This document shows, piece by piece, positions 8,720-17,128 of a stretch of DNA of 64,000 bases. Source of the stretch: Chryseobacterium endalhagicum (GTDB lineage: Bacteria; Bacteroidota; Bacteroidia; Flavobacteriales; Weeksellaceae); the NCBI RefSeq assembly GCF_016745235.1, contig NZ_JAELVM010000001.1:2121856-2185855 (forward strand), in the 5' to 3' direction. The first letter of the stretch is position 1. Every line of letters begins with the position of its first letter. The position numbers were made by a program, and so were the translations under genes. Below the pieces are notes generated by a model. It was not told the DNA's origin, searched no databases, and saw only the letters and a program-made list of their open reading frames with translations.

Positions 8720-11138
8720 GTTCAGCAATTTTTACGGTGAATTCTACATTTTTGTTCTGAGGGAATTTTTCCCAATACCATTCTCTGTAGCAGAAGTTCA
8801 GATTGGCTTTTTTATGAGGCATTTCAATGACTTTATCTACTTTGAAGCCTACATGAGCCTTATTCATCATAGAAGCCAGAGAATCTACCGAGCCTTCCCC
8901 TACCATTTTTCCCACTTCCGGCTGGGCAAATACGTAATCTACCATAGACTGTGTGGAAGGAGAAACGAATTTCTTCTTAGGATCAGTAGGTGCTATGAAC
9001 TGGTGCGTTCCGTAATCGGTTGGCAGCACATCATAGTAATCTCCTACAATATCCCTGCACGGCCAGTATACCTCAATATTACAGGTAGGTTCACCGTTAC
9101 TCATCACGATGTAGCTGTGCGCTTCATCTCCCGGAAGCATCAGACGGTAATAGGTTTCCAACTCGTCAATAGGCCAGTTCATCTGCCAGATCTTGACTGC
9201 ATGTTCCCGGTTAAACCATTCATGAAGCATTTCTAGATCTTGATCAAGATCTATAGGTCTCATCGTAACTGTTACATCATCTTTCTGGAAATAACGGCTG
9301 AAAAACACGTCTTTTCCTTTCGGCTGGATCAGCTGGTCTGAGAAATAATGATAATGAAGAAGATTCGGAACTTTAGCGTAAGAAATAGCTCCTGCGCTGG
9401 TAATTCCATCAATTTCATTAGCCACTGCTTTAAAATTGGTTTTTGTGCCCCAATGACGGTTTTCAAGCGCATAACGGGTAAAATCTGAAGGCATTTCGTG
9501 GTGAATCTGCTCAAATTCATCATGTAGGATATTGATCAGCTCTCTTTCACTGGCCCATCCGGTTTTTCCCAAAGATGTAATAAGTGCTGAAAGATTGCTT
9601 ACCAGTACATGATAAGAGATAATGTCCAGAAGACGCTCATCCCTGATGAAAAGGTCTTCAATTTCAGGATACTGTTTTGAAAGTTCAGTGTATTGTTCTC
9701 TTGCGCTTTCTCTCAGTAAATAACCCTGTGCGTCTCTTACAAAAAGAGTTTGTGGCAGCAGCTGGTCATCCAGTTTGATCAGAAGGTTTTGCTGATGCGC
9801 TTCCGGAGCCATTCCGTACTGGCTGTATAAATGGTTCAGAGGCGTAATTAATAATTGAATATACTTCTCAAACCATATTTTCACCGATTCTTCCGGACTT
9901 GTTCCCAGCTTTTCTGAAACGTCTGTAAAGAATTGCTGAATGAAATTTTGTCCTTCTGAAGGCTCATCCTGACAAAGTCTAGCCAGTAATATGATTTTAT
10001 CTTCCTGTAAAAACGGATTCTCACGGATCAGAAGATTCAGGCTTTCAATATTTTTATCGTCATGGTAAACGCCTAATGTTACAGGCTCCAGAAGCAGTTT
10101 AAACTGATTAAAATCTTTTTCAAACGATGCCCCTGCATGCTTACGCCATAAAGCTGATGCGTAACCTCTTGCCAGATCTTTCTCCGTATTGATTCTTATG
10201 GATCCTGTTAACAGGACATTTAAAGAAAACTTAGGCATCCACGGAATATCCGGGCTGTACATGCTTCTGATGGAAGAGGTTGAATAAAATTCTTCACCCA
10301 ACGCTCCGATGTGGATCAATGTACGGTTACCGATCATTTCAGCACCTTCTTTTGCCGCCAAAAGATAGCTGGCTTCCCACGGATGGCACGGAACGGTATA
10401 AAAATCTGAAATAGTTTCGCCTTCATTCAGGTATTTCTGTTCGAGGTTTTCCGTTAATGAAACCAGGCTTTTCAGAAATTCGTTATAGGAAACATCCAGT
10501 ACTGAATTCTCTTTTACACAGCTTTTATGAACCAGGAAGTATTCAAGCTGAATGCCTTTATTGAATTCCGGGCCGTAAAGAAGCTGTTCTTCTCTGGAGA
10601 ATCCCATCCTTGCTTTTGTAAAAGGGTGAAGATTGTGGCCTACAGGAAGCTGCTGTTCAGATTCAAGGAAAGAATAGGCTGATGTATTTTTCTCCTTCAG
10701 ACCTTCAGTCATGATCATTTGAAGGTTATGGAAGCTGCTTTGGATTCTTTTGGTAAAAAGTTCCAGTCCCTGCCGGGTAGGTCCTTCAGAAAGCTCCTGA
10801 TAAACCAAAGCTGTCAGCTGATCAAGATCTGCTTCAGCAACCGTCTGATTTTTATGATCAACGATCCATAAAGGCATTCCATAGTTATGAAAAGTACTTT
10901 CGGAGCGGTAAGAAACGGGAGCAAACAAAAACACTTTGCTTTTTTTCAGGTCAAACCTTATGTGCAGCGGATAAGTTGTATTTTGAAGTGCCTGAGCCGT
11001 CAGCGTATCATATTTCGGAACTCCCTGGTAGAATTTTCCGTTTCCAAGCTCGCGGAGCATTCCGTTCAGCAGGATCCTTACGGTAATTTCCTGCGCCTGT
11101 TCTGTAAACTTAGTTTGCTGTACTAAAGTCTTCTCCAT
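8712..11138 (-). CDS. Fusion of IucA/IucC siderophore synthetase and GNAT acyltransferase
   Basis: An 808-residue two-domain protein. Residues 1 to about 610 form an IucA/IucC synthetase (HPFTKARMGFS, CHPWEASYLL, SIRSMYSPDIPWMPKFS, LNVLLTGSIRIN, ALWRKHAG). Residues 626 to about 795 form an AlcB/IucB-type GNAT domain (MRPIDLDQDLEMLHEWFN, CNIEVYWPCRDIVGDYY, GKMVGEGSVDS, HVGFKVDKVIEMPHKKANL). In aerobactin synthesis these activities sit on separate proteins: the GNAT acylates the N-hydroxyamine and the synthetase couples the product to citrate. The fusion therefore joins consecutive steps. It overlaps the decarboxylase by 29 nt. The acyl donor is unknown; acetyl-CoA, a dicarboxyl-CoA or the operon's own ACP are possible. 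Confidence 0.92.
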   Translation of the reverse strand: MEKTLVQQTKFTEQAQEITVRILLNGMLRELGNGKFYQGVPKYDTLTAQALQNTTYPLHIRFDLKKSKVFLFAPVSYRSESTFHNYGMPLWIVDHKNQTVAEADLDQLTALVYQELSEGPTRQGLELFTKRIQSSFHNLQMIMTEGLKEKNTSAYSFLESEQQLPVGHNLHPFTKARMGFSREEQLLYGPEFNKGIQLEYFLVHKSCVKENSVLDVSYNEFLKSLVSLTENLEQKYLNEGETISDFYTVPCHPWEASYLLAAKEGAEMIGNRTLIHIGALGEEFYSTSSIRSMYSPDIPWMPKFSLNVLLTGSIRINTEKDLARGYASALWRKHAGASFEKDFNQFKLLLEPVTLGVYHDDKNIESLNLLIRENPFLQEDKIILLARLCQDEPSEGQNFIQQFFTDVSEKLGTSPEESVKIWFEKYIQLLITPLNHLYSQYGMAPEAHQQNLLIKLDDQLLPQTLFVRDAQGYLLRESAREQYTELSKQYPEIEDLFIRDERLLDIISYHVLVSNLSALITSLGKTGWASERELINILHDEFEQIHHEMPSDFTRYALENRHWGTKTNFKAVANEIDGITSAGAISYAKVPNLLHYHYFSDQLIQPKGKDVFFSRYFQKDDVTVTMRPIDLDQDLEMLHEWFNREHAVKIWQMNWPIDELETYYRLMLPGDEAHSYIVMSNGEPTCNIEVYWPCRDIVGDYYDVLPTDYGTHQFIAPTDPKKKFVSPSTQSMVDYVFAQPEVGKMVGEGSVDSLASMMNKAHVGFKVDKVIEMPHKKANLNFCYREWYWEKFPQNKNVEFTVKIAEHE

Positions 11139-12636
11139 GAGCTTTTATTTTGTTTAAAATTTGATGAACGTCTTCTGTTGTCGTAATCGGGTTCAGGAAG
11201 GTAAATTTCAGGTAGAAATTCCCATCCACTTTTGTACTGGCTACCAGAACTTCTCCGCTGTAGAAAAGCTTCATTTTGATGTATTGGTTCAAAGCATTCA
11301 GGTCTTCAATATCGGTTCTGATATAACGGAAAACCAGAACGCTCAGGTCCGTATCGGAAAGCAGTTCAAAGTCGGCATTTTCGTTGATCATGGAAGCAAC
11401 ATCTTTCGTAAGGTCTATTACGGTATCCGTGTATTCGGAAAGCTGTTCTTTTCCCATCATTCTTAACGTAAACCACAGTTTCAAAGCATCAAATCTTCGG
11501 GTACTCTGGATAATGGATTTGTTGATCTGTGCAGGAATTTCCTCCTCATCCATTTCTGCAGGATTCAGATAGTCTGCGTGATGTTTAAGGATTCTTAATT
11601 CCCTTTTGTTTTTAACGATGAACGCACTGCTGCTGATGGGCTGGAAGAAAGATTTATGATAATCTATCGTCACAGAATCTGCTCTTTCGATACCATTCAG
11701 AAGATGACGGTATTTTTCGCTTAATAATAAAGCACATCCGTAAGCGGCATCTACGTGCATCCAGATATTGTATTGTTCTGCAATATTGGCGATATCTTCC
11801 AGCGGATCTACGTTTCCGAAGTCTGTAGTTCCTGCCGTAGCTACAATTCCAATTGGAATATTTCCCAGCTGCTCTTCGCGCTTGATGTATTTTTTAAGTA
11901 AAGAAATATCCATACAGAATCTCTCATCCGTAGGAACTTTAACGATACATTTCTCGCCCAATCCCATAATGGAGGCATTCTTTAAGTTGCTGAAGTGAGA
12001 TTTATCAGAAACAAAGATTCTGAAACGCCCGGCCTCCTGCGGAAGTCCATCCAGCTTAATATTGTGATTGTATCTTTTCTGGGAAAAACAGTCGCGCATC
12101 ATCACAAGCCCCATCAGGTTACTCTGTGATCCTCCGGCTGTGAAAACGCCGTCGCTGGTTTCTGCACTGTATCCTAACTGTTCCGCCGTCCAGTCGATCA
12201 GCTTTCTTTCCATAAATGTTCCTCCGGCGCTCTGGTCGTAGGTATCCTGGGAAGAATTGATGGCGCTTACAAGGATTTCTCCTGCCAGTGCCGGGATTAC
12301 GATAGGACAGTTAAGATGTGCCACATATTGTGGTAAGTGAAAAGCTGTAGCATGCTTTACATATATAGTATCTACTTCCTGAAGAAGTTCCTGGTAAGAA
12401 GACAGTTTTTGATTAAGGTCTATCTGCTGTACCATGCCTTTCATTTCTTTGGCTTCTATTCCGCTGAAGGGTTTGTCGTTTCTGTGAAGAAATGTTCCCA
12501 CAAGGTCTAAAGTTTCTTTAACGGCGGAACGATAGTGATCATAATTGTCAGAATGAAAAATATTTCCAAAATTCCCCGAAATGTGAGGTAAGGAAGCGCC
12601 CAGGATGTCTCCGGCGGGCATTTGATTGTTGTTCAT
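11110..12636 (-). CDS. PLP-dependent amino-acid decarboxylase (group II, DABA/lysine decarboxylase type)
   Basis: A 508-residue pyridoxal-5'-phosphate enzyme of the group II decarboxylase family. Visible landmarks are the FTAGGSQSNLMGL cofactor region, VATAGTTDFGNVDP, the cofactor-binding aspartate D296 (MHVDAAYG) and the Schiff-base lysine K328 (TIDYHKSFFQP). Homologues in siderophore operons decarboxylate lysine to cadaverine (DesA-type) or diaminobutyrate to diaminopropane. The divergent gene encodes a probable lysine 4-hydroxylase, so the natural substrate may be 4-hydroxylysine, giving 3-hydroxycadaverine. It is the promoter-proximal gene of an eight-gene operon. No ribosome-binding site is evident before the ATG, as is normal in Bacteroidota. 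Family certain; exact substrate inferred. Confidence 0.92.
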   Translation of the reverse strand: MNNNQMPAGDILGASLPHISGNFGNIFHSDNYDHYRSAVKETLDLVGTFLHRNDKPFSGIEAKEMKGMVQQIDLNQKLSSYQELLQEVDTIYVKHATAFHLPQYVAHLNCPIVIPALAGEILVSAINSSQDTYDQSAGGTFMERKLIDWTAEQLGYSAETSDGVFTAGGSQSNLMGLVMMRDCFSQKRYNHNIKLDGLPQEAGRFRIFVSDKSHFSNLKNASIMGLGEKCIVKVPTDERFCMDISLLKKYIKREEQLGNIPIGIVATAGTTDFGNVDPLEDIANIAEQYNIWMHVDAAYGCALLLSEKYRHLLNGIERADSVTIDYHKSFFQPISSSAFIVKNKRELRILKHHADYLNPAEMDEEEIPAQINKSIIQSTRRFDALKLWFTLRMMGKEQLSEYTDTVIDLTKDVASMINENADFELLSDTDLSVLVFRYIRTDIEDLNALNQYIKMKLFYSGEVLVASTKVDGNFYLKFTFLNPITTTEDVHQILNKIKAHGEDFSTAN

Positions 12637-12750
12637 ATACGGTATTGTAAGGTGATTTTTAAAATCAATAAGTTGTGTAAAGTTTTATGATATATAGATG
12701 TATATACCTGACAGTCAAGTTTTTAATTTTTACATTTTTTTTACTTTTTA

Positions 12751-12781
12751 TTTGGTAGATGATAAATTATTCATAAATTTG
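12751..12781 (+). promoter_or_regulatory. Promoter of the lysine hydroxylase gene
   Basis: A TTTG at 12751-12754 and TAAATTTG at 12774-12781, separated by 19 nt, match the Bacteroidota -33/-7 consensus closely. Transcription would begin near 12788 and leave a leader of about 65 nt before the ATG at 12854. Confidence 0.6.
12760..12773. promoter_or_regulatory. Candidate Fur-like operator between the hydroxylase promoter elements
   Basis: The imperfect palindrome TGATAAATTATTCA resembles half-sites of the Fur box (TGATAAT-type) and fills the spacer between the -33 and -7 elements, where repressor binding would block initiation. The match is partial and AT-rich, so chance is possible. Iron control of this locus is expected from its function. 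Confidence 0.35.
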
Positions 12782-12813
12782 AACTCGCAATTGTTATTTA
12801 GAATAATTAAAAA

Positions 12814-12843
12814 CAAATATAAAAATTATATTCACACACCAAA
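12814..12843 (-). promoter_or_regulatory. Candidate promoter of the siderophore operon
   Basis: Read on the minus strand, TTTG (12843-12840), an 18-nt spacer and TATATTTG (12821-12814) match the Bacteroidota consensus. Transcription would start near 12807, leaving a leader of about 170 nt before the decarboxylase ATG. It would overlap the leader of the divergent hydroxylase gene, so the two transcripts would be antisense over a short stretch. Confidence 0.5.
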
Positions 12844-12853
12844 TATTTTTTTA

Positions 12854-13951
12854 ATGAATTCTTTAGAAATTTTAGATAACGACAGTATTACCGAGGTAAA
12901 ACTGCTTCCCAGAGTCATTGAGATCACATCTCAGGAGAGAAGAATGATACAAGATGCAGCGGCGCATCTTCAGAGAAAATATGGCAGCTATGAAAACCGT
13001 GACTTTATTACCCATGTCCATCAGCTGGCCTCTTATTTTTTACCGGAAAGAATTCTACATATAGCAGCTGATTTCGCCAGCGACTTTTCAAAAGATCAGT
13101 ATGGAGCCATCGCGTTCAGAGGGCTGATGGATATTGATCAGGAAAACATCGGGACTACGCCTTCCAACTGGCAGTCGGCAGATTATTCCAAATTCAATAT
13201 CTATGGTTTTGCCTGTGCATTGCTTCACGGGGCGCTTCCGTCCAAGCCGGTGCAGTATTATTCCCAGCGTAAAGGCGGCGGACTGATGCATGCCATTATT
13301 CCTGATGAAAAAATGCGTGAAACACAGACCGGATCAGGATCTTCAACAGATCTTTACGTACATACGGAAGATGCCTTTCTGAAACATCAGGCAGACTTTT
13401 TGAGCTTTATGTACATCAGAAATGAAGAGCAGGTGCCTTCTACCCTATATTCCATCCGTTCGCATGAATCCATCGGAGAGAAATTCAGACCTCTGTTTGA
13501 GCGGATGTACAAGATCCCGAAAGATGCCAACCTGGAAACAGGAACGGACGAGGAAGAAGTTCTGGATGCCATTCTGTATGGAAATTATGAACTGCCTTTC
13601 ATGAGGTTTGATGCCGCGGAACAACTGTTCAATCCAAGCATTAAACAAAGTGATGACGCGCATCACCATCTGAATGAATTCTGGGAAGAGGCAAAAGACC
13701 TGGTTTATTCCGGTTTTACGCCCCAGGCCGGAGATGTTATATTGGTTAATAATCACTTATGTGCTCACGGAAGATCAGCTTTCCGTGCAGGAGTAAGAAA
13801 TATTGACGGGATAGAATACCGCTGCCAGAGAAGAATTATGCTCCGGATGATGAGCAAAGTGAGCCTGATGGAAATGAGAGCCCACACCCTTACCGAAGAT
13901 CCGTTCTTTGTGATTGAAGAACATTTGGGCAAAAACTTTGAAAATATTTAA
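12854..13951 (+). CDS. Fe(II)/2-oxoglutarate dioxygenase, probable L-lysine 4-hydroxylase
   Basis: A 365-residue non-heme iron enzyme of the clavaminate-synthase-like superfamily, resembling the KDO lysine hydroxylases described from Chryseobacterium and Flavobacterium, which hydroxylate free L-lysine at C4. The iron ligands are visible as H170-x-E172 (YVHTED) and a distal H305 (NNHLCAHGRSAF), followed by an Arg-rich stretch (YRCQRRIMLR) for 2-oxoglutarate binding. The ATG at 12854 is chosen because the upstream in-frame extension is low-complexity and lies across the promoter. It diverges from the siderophore operon and ends in a strong terminator. Decarboxylating 4-hydroxylysine gives 3-hydroxycadaverine, so this gene probably supplies the unusual diamine of the siderophore. 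Regiochemistry is inferred. Confidence 0.85.
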   Translation: MNSLEILDNDSITEVKLLPRVIEITSQERRMIQDAAAHLQRKYGSYENRDFITHVHQLASYFLPERILHIAADFASDFSKDQYGAIAFRGLMDIDQENIGTTPSNWQSADYSKFNIYGFACALLHGALPSKPVQYYSQRKGGGLMHAIIPDEKMRETQTGSGSSTDLYVHTEDAFLKHQADFLSFMYIRNEEQVPSTLYSIRSHESIGEKFRPLFERMYKIPKDANLETGTDEEEVLDAILYGNYELPFMRFDAAEQLFNPSIKQSDDAHHHLNEFWEEAKDLVYSGFTPQAGDVILVNNHLCAHGRSAFRAGVRNIDGIEYRCQRRIMLRMMSKVSLMEMRAHTLTEDPFFVIEEHLGKNFENI

Positions 13952-13985
13952 ATTGTTTCGATAACGTTTATTAATCAATCATGAT

Positions 13986-14023
13986 AAATCCTTTTAAGAC
14001 TTGTGCTTAAAAGGATTTTTTTA
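13986..14023 (+). terminator. Intrinsic terminator of the hydroxylase gene
   Basis: A perfect 13-bp stem (13986-13998 with 14006-14018, AAATCCTTTTAAG arms) closes a 7-nt loop and is followed by a T-rich tract. It is 35 nt past the stop codon. Confidence 0.9.
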
Positions 14024-14222
14024 TTTAAATTATTTTTTAAACCATTAAGATTTAATAAGTTTTTAAGATCATTAAGGTGAGCTACGCTTTAAGTAAATAC
14101 TATGCTTAAGAAATCTTCTGATTTTAATATTAACTTTCCTTAATCACTTCAATACTCTTACTATTTCAGAAAAACAGCAGTAGAATTTTTTTTAAACTCA
14201 GCAGCAAAAATTAATTTTTGAA

Positions 14223-14744
14223 TTACTTCAGAATTTTCATCATCATCAGATCGGTCTGCTCATCATCTCCCAATCTGAATGTATGGTTTCCAAATACTTC
14301 AAAACCATTTTTCTCATAAAATTTAATCGCCCTCAGATTCTTTTCCCAGACCCCGAGCCACAGATAACTTTTATTAAGATTTTTGGCGGTTTCCAAAGCC
14401 TGATCATACAGCAGCTGTCCTACTTTCTGACCGTGGTGGCTTTTTTTGACATAAATCCTTTCTATTTCCAAAGCCGTTTCATCCTGAAGCTCAGTCTGTG
14501 CAGGCCCTGAATTTAATTTAAGATAGCCAACGGGAATATCTTCTTCCCAGCCGATATAGAAATAAGAATCGGGATTATTTAACTCTGATTGTACTTTTTC
14601 TGTATTGAAGCTTTTTTCAAGATACGTTTTCATCGCTTCCTCTGAATTGCTTTCTGCAAAGGTTTCGGTGAAGGTTTGTATGCCCAGACTCTGTATGGTT
14701 TCAAGATCTTCTGCTGAAGCTTTATTGATGATAATAGATGCCAT
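14223..14744 (-). CDS. GNAT family N-acetyltransferase
   Basis: A 173-residue acetyl-CoA-dependent N-acetyltransferase. The acetyl-CoA binding region reads ERIYVKKSHHGQKVGQLLYDQAL (V-x-x-x-x-x-G-x-G variant), preceded by the central strand YFYIGWEEDIPVGYLKLN and followed by LWLGVWEKNLRAIKFYEKNGFEVFG. This C-terminal pattern is typical of stand-alone GNATs of the RimI/paiA-like branch that modify small amines, polyamines or protein N termini. It is monocistronic, with intergenic gaps on both sides. The substrate is unknown. Confidence 0.9.
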   Translation of the reverse strand: MASIIINKASAEDLETIQSLGIQTFTETFAESNSEEAMKTYLEKSFNTEKVQSELNNPDSYFYIGWEEDIPVGYLKLNSGPAQTELQDETALEIERIYVKKSHHGQKVGQLLYDQALETAKNLNKSYLWLGVWEKNLRAIKFYEKNGFEVFGNHTFRLGDDEQTDLMMMKILK

Positions 14745-14821
14745 TATTAGTAGTGATTAATCAAGTAAAATTACGGATAATTCACCAAAATGACTTTCGG
14801 ATGGGCCAATTATTTTCTGCT

Positions 14822-15898
14822 TTACATCATGCCGTTGAGCTCCTTAATTAAACCTGTCATGAAAACCTGTGCATCGTGGTGTTTCAACAGCGGGGCTGCC
14901 TGTCCGCTCCAGAAAGATTTGAATTCGGGGTGAGTTTCCGTATTGGCGGGATAGGCTCCGAGCTTTCCAGTAATCTTTCCCTGAAGAGGATATGGAGCCA
15001 GAACATGCTGTACTTCATGCAGCTCCTCTGTAAGGCGGTTTCTGATGCCTCTGGACAGTCTTCCGGTAAATACTTTGGTGAGTGTGGTGTATCTTGCATC
15101 TTCAGAAAACAGTAATTTCCGGTGAATATTACTGGTTCCGGACTGTTTTGTGGCTAAAAATGCCGTTCCGATCTGCACCGCATCGGCTCCAAGACTGAAC
15201 GCAGCTTTCACTCCCCTTGCATCGGCAATTCCTCCGGCTGCAATAACAGGAATTCTAACGTGGTCTGCCACTTGAGGAATCAGTGAAAATGTTCCTACCA
15301 AAGACTTTTCAGCCTGTTCCAAAAATGAAACCCTGTGTCCTCCTGCATCAGAACCGGAAGCAACCACCGCATCTACCCCTGCCTTTTCTATGGCAATGGC
15401 TTCATCCAGTGTGGTAGCAGTTCCTATGGTTTTAATGCCGAGCTGTCTGCATTTTTCCAGAATGTCTTCAGAGGGAATACCGTAAACAAAACTGAAGACA
15501 GAAGGTTTGATGTCCAAAAGAGCTTCTACCTGTTCTTCAAAACCGGGACTTGCAGGCAGCGGAAATGAGGGTGGTTCTATTCCCGTTTCTTCAAAATACG
15601 GCTGAAATATTTTGATGACTTTCTCAAATTCTTCTTTCTGAAACAGATCAATATCATCATCCCTGTCTTTTACCCAAAGATTAAGATTGAATGGCTTATT
15701 GGTCTGATGCCTGATTTCTCCTGAAATCCTGATCATTTCTTCCCCGGAAAAAGGCTGGGCGCCAAAAGAACCTAAACCGCCGGCATTGGAAACCAGAGCC
15801 GTAAGTTCCACTGAAGAAAGTTTTCCTCCAAACGGTCCCTGAATGACAGGAAATTCAGTACCGAATGTTTTTGTGAATTGGGTGTCTTTCCAGTTCAT
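14822..15898 (-). CDS. Nitronate monooxygenase family flavoenzyme
   Basis: A 358-residue FMN enzyme of the nitronate monooxygenase (2-nitropropane dioxygenase) family, a TIM barrel that oxidises nitronates to aldehyde/ketone plus nitrite. Motifs include the N-terminal FPVIQGPFGG, VVASGSDAGGHRVSF with the catalytic-type histidine, and the phosphate-binding AAGGIADARGVKAAFSLGADAVQIGTAFLAT. Its ATG overlaps the YceI stop codon (ATGA), so the two are translationally coupled. Propionate-3-nitronate detoxification is the likely function of the family. In the wider superfamily, some members act instead as enoyl reductases, which cannot be excluded. Confidence 0.9.
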   Translation of the reverse strand: MNWKDTQFTKTFGTEFPVIQGPFGGKLSSVELTALVSNAGGLGSFGAQPFSGEEMIRISGEIRHQTNKPFNLNLWVKDRDDDIDLFQKEEFEKVIKIFQPYFEETGIEPPSFPLPASPGFEEQVEALLDIKPSVFSFVYGIPSEDILEKCRQLGIKTIGTATTLDEAIAIEKAGVDAVVASGSDAGGHRVSFLEQAEKSLVGTFSLIPQVADHVRIPVIAAGGIADARGVKAAFSLGADAVQIGTAFLATKQSGTSNIHRKLLFSEDARYTTLTKVFTGRLSRGIRNRLTEELHEVQHVLAPYPLQGKITGKLGAYPANTETHPEFKSFWSGQAAPLLKHHDAQVFMTGLIKELNGMM

Positions 15899-16425
15899 GA
15901 CATTGTGTTTTGTCCGATCAACTTAAACTGAAGTACAAAATCATCATGAATCAATTTATCCCCGAGGTTGGGAAGAAATTTACCGGAACCATACTTCATA
16001 TTGTACAGCGTACGGTCTATCACAATTTCTCCAAGAGCATGAAGGAAATCTGTAAAAATCTCTACGGAAGTGATAAATCTTACGGGATTTGTGATATCCT
16101 TAATGGTTAAGTCACCGGTGATTTTATACTTCCCTTCTGCTTTTTCTGCGTGGGTAATGGCTAGTTTTGCAGTTTTAAACTGACCTGTGGAAAAGAAATC
16201 ATCATGGTTCAGATGATCAAGAAAGTCCTGATTCGTTTTAGGGTCTTTAATGTCTGTAATAATGATACTTTTCATATCCATTACAATTTCCCCTCCGGTA
16301 AGATTTTCATTTTCAAAGCTCAGATAACCGCTTTGGATAGTAATGGTTCCTGTATGTAATCCTAAGATCTTTTTGCCTGTCCAGTTCACTGTGCTGCTTT
16401 CAGGCTGAATGCTAAATTTTGTCAT
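15895..16425 (-). CDS. YceI family protein
   Basis: A 176-residue YceI-like protein, a beta-barrel family that binds polyisoprenoid or other hydrophobic ligands. The start MTKFSIQPESSTVNWTGKK and the middle GDLTIKDITNPVRF follow the family pattern (x-W-T-G-x-K, and G-x-L-T-I-k-x-v-T-x-P-V). Unlike many homologues it lacks a signal peptide, so it appears cytoplasmic. It is coupled by a 4-nt overlap to the nitronate monooxygenase. A Crp-type regulator lies 95 nt upstream in the same orientation and may control the pair. No specific ligand can be inferred. Confidence 0.88.
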   Translation of the reverse strand: MTKFSIQPESSTVNWTGKKILGLHTGTITIQSGYLSFENENLTGGEIVMDMKSIIITDIKDPKTNQDFLDHLNHDDFFSTGQFKTAKLAITHAEKAEGKYKITGDLTIKDITNPVRFITSVEIFTDFLHALGEIVIDRTLYNMKYGSGKFLPNLGDKLIHDDFVLQFKLIGQNTMS

Positions 16426-16520
16426 TGTCTTTATGTATTAAAATTTCTATGACAAAATTGGGAATATGAGCAGCCTTTTGAAAGGATGCACCTCACATTT
16501 AAATGGTGATCTGCATCACA

Positions 16521-17090
16521 TTATTTTGAGGTATAAAGCCTGCTGAGCGTTTCACGGGTCACTCCCAAATAAGAAGCCAGGAGATGTTTGGGAAGTTTCT
16601 GAACCAGATCAGGATAATCCGAAAGGAATTTTTCATAGCGTTCCCTGGCACTGCTGCTCAGTAAAGTGAGAATCCTGTTTTGCAGGGATACATTTCTGCG
16701 GTTGGTTTTCTTTCTGAAAAAATGTTCGACCTTATGAAGTTCTTTACAGAGTTTTTCACGGTTGTCATTGCTTAAACACAATACTTCCGTGTCTTCTATA
16801 CAGTCTATATTCAATGTAGCCGCCTTCTGATAGTAATAGGCCTCATAATCTGTAATCCACCAGTCTTTTGCCCCGAAGAGAATAATATGAACCTTCCCTG
16901 CCGCATCGGTATAATAAGATTTTACACAACCGGACAGAATAAAATAATCATCCATCACCTGCTGACCTTCCTGAACAAGAAACTGATGCTTTTTCAACTT
17001 TTTATACGCAAAATGACTTAAAATATAATCAAACTCCTGATCAGAGATTTCAATGATCTTTAAGAGCTGATGTTTTAATATTTCACTCAT
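16521..17090 (-). CDS. Crp/Fnr family transcriptional regulator
   Basis: A 189-residue regulator with an N-terminal cyclic-nucleotide-binding fold (about 20-120: KKHQFLVQEGQQVMDDYFILSGCVKSYY) and a C-terminal helix-turn-helix. The recognition region is LPKHLLASYLGVTRETLSRLYTSK. It belongs to the Bacteroidota Crp branch lacking a recognisable cAMP phosphate cassette, so its effector is unknown. It is one of six Crp/Fnr-type genes in this window. It lies upstream of the YceI/nitronate monooxygenase pair. A separate promoter for that pair is possible in the 95-nt gap. Confidence 0.92.
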   Translation of the reverse strand: MSEILKHQLLKIIEISDQEFDYILSHFAYKKLKKHQFLVQEGQQVMDDYFILSGCVKSYYTDAAGKVHIILFGAKDWWITDYEAYYYQKAATLNIDCIEDTEVLCLSNDNREKLCKELHKVEHFFRKKTNRRNVSLQNRILTLLSSSARERYEKFLSDYPDLVQKLPKHLLASYLGVTRETLSRLYTSK

Positions 17091-17128
17091 AGGTAGTGTT
17101 TTATCCGGTTGATCAGAAGGCTGATTGT

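Noticed and set aside
12698..12853. N-terminal extension of the lysine hydroxylase reading frame
   Set aside because: The extra 52 codons are AT-rich, unlike the family, and overlap the promoter elements. The ATG at 12854 fits better.
14024..14222. Intergenic stretch with repeated TTAAG/AAGAT-like words
   Set aside because: The words are short and AT-rich, with no defined ends or second copy in the window. It is treated as ordinary spacer.
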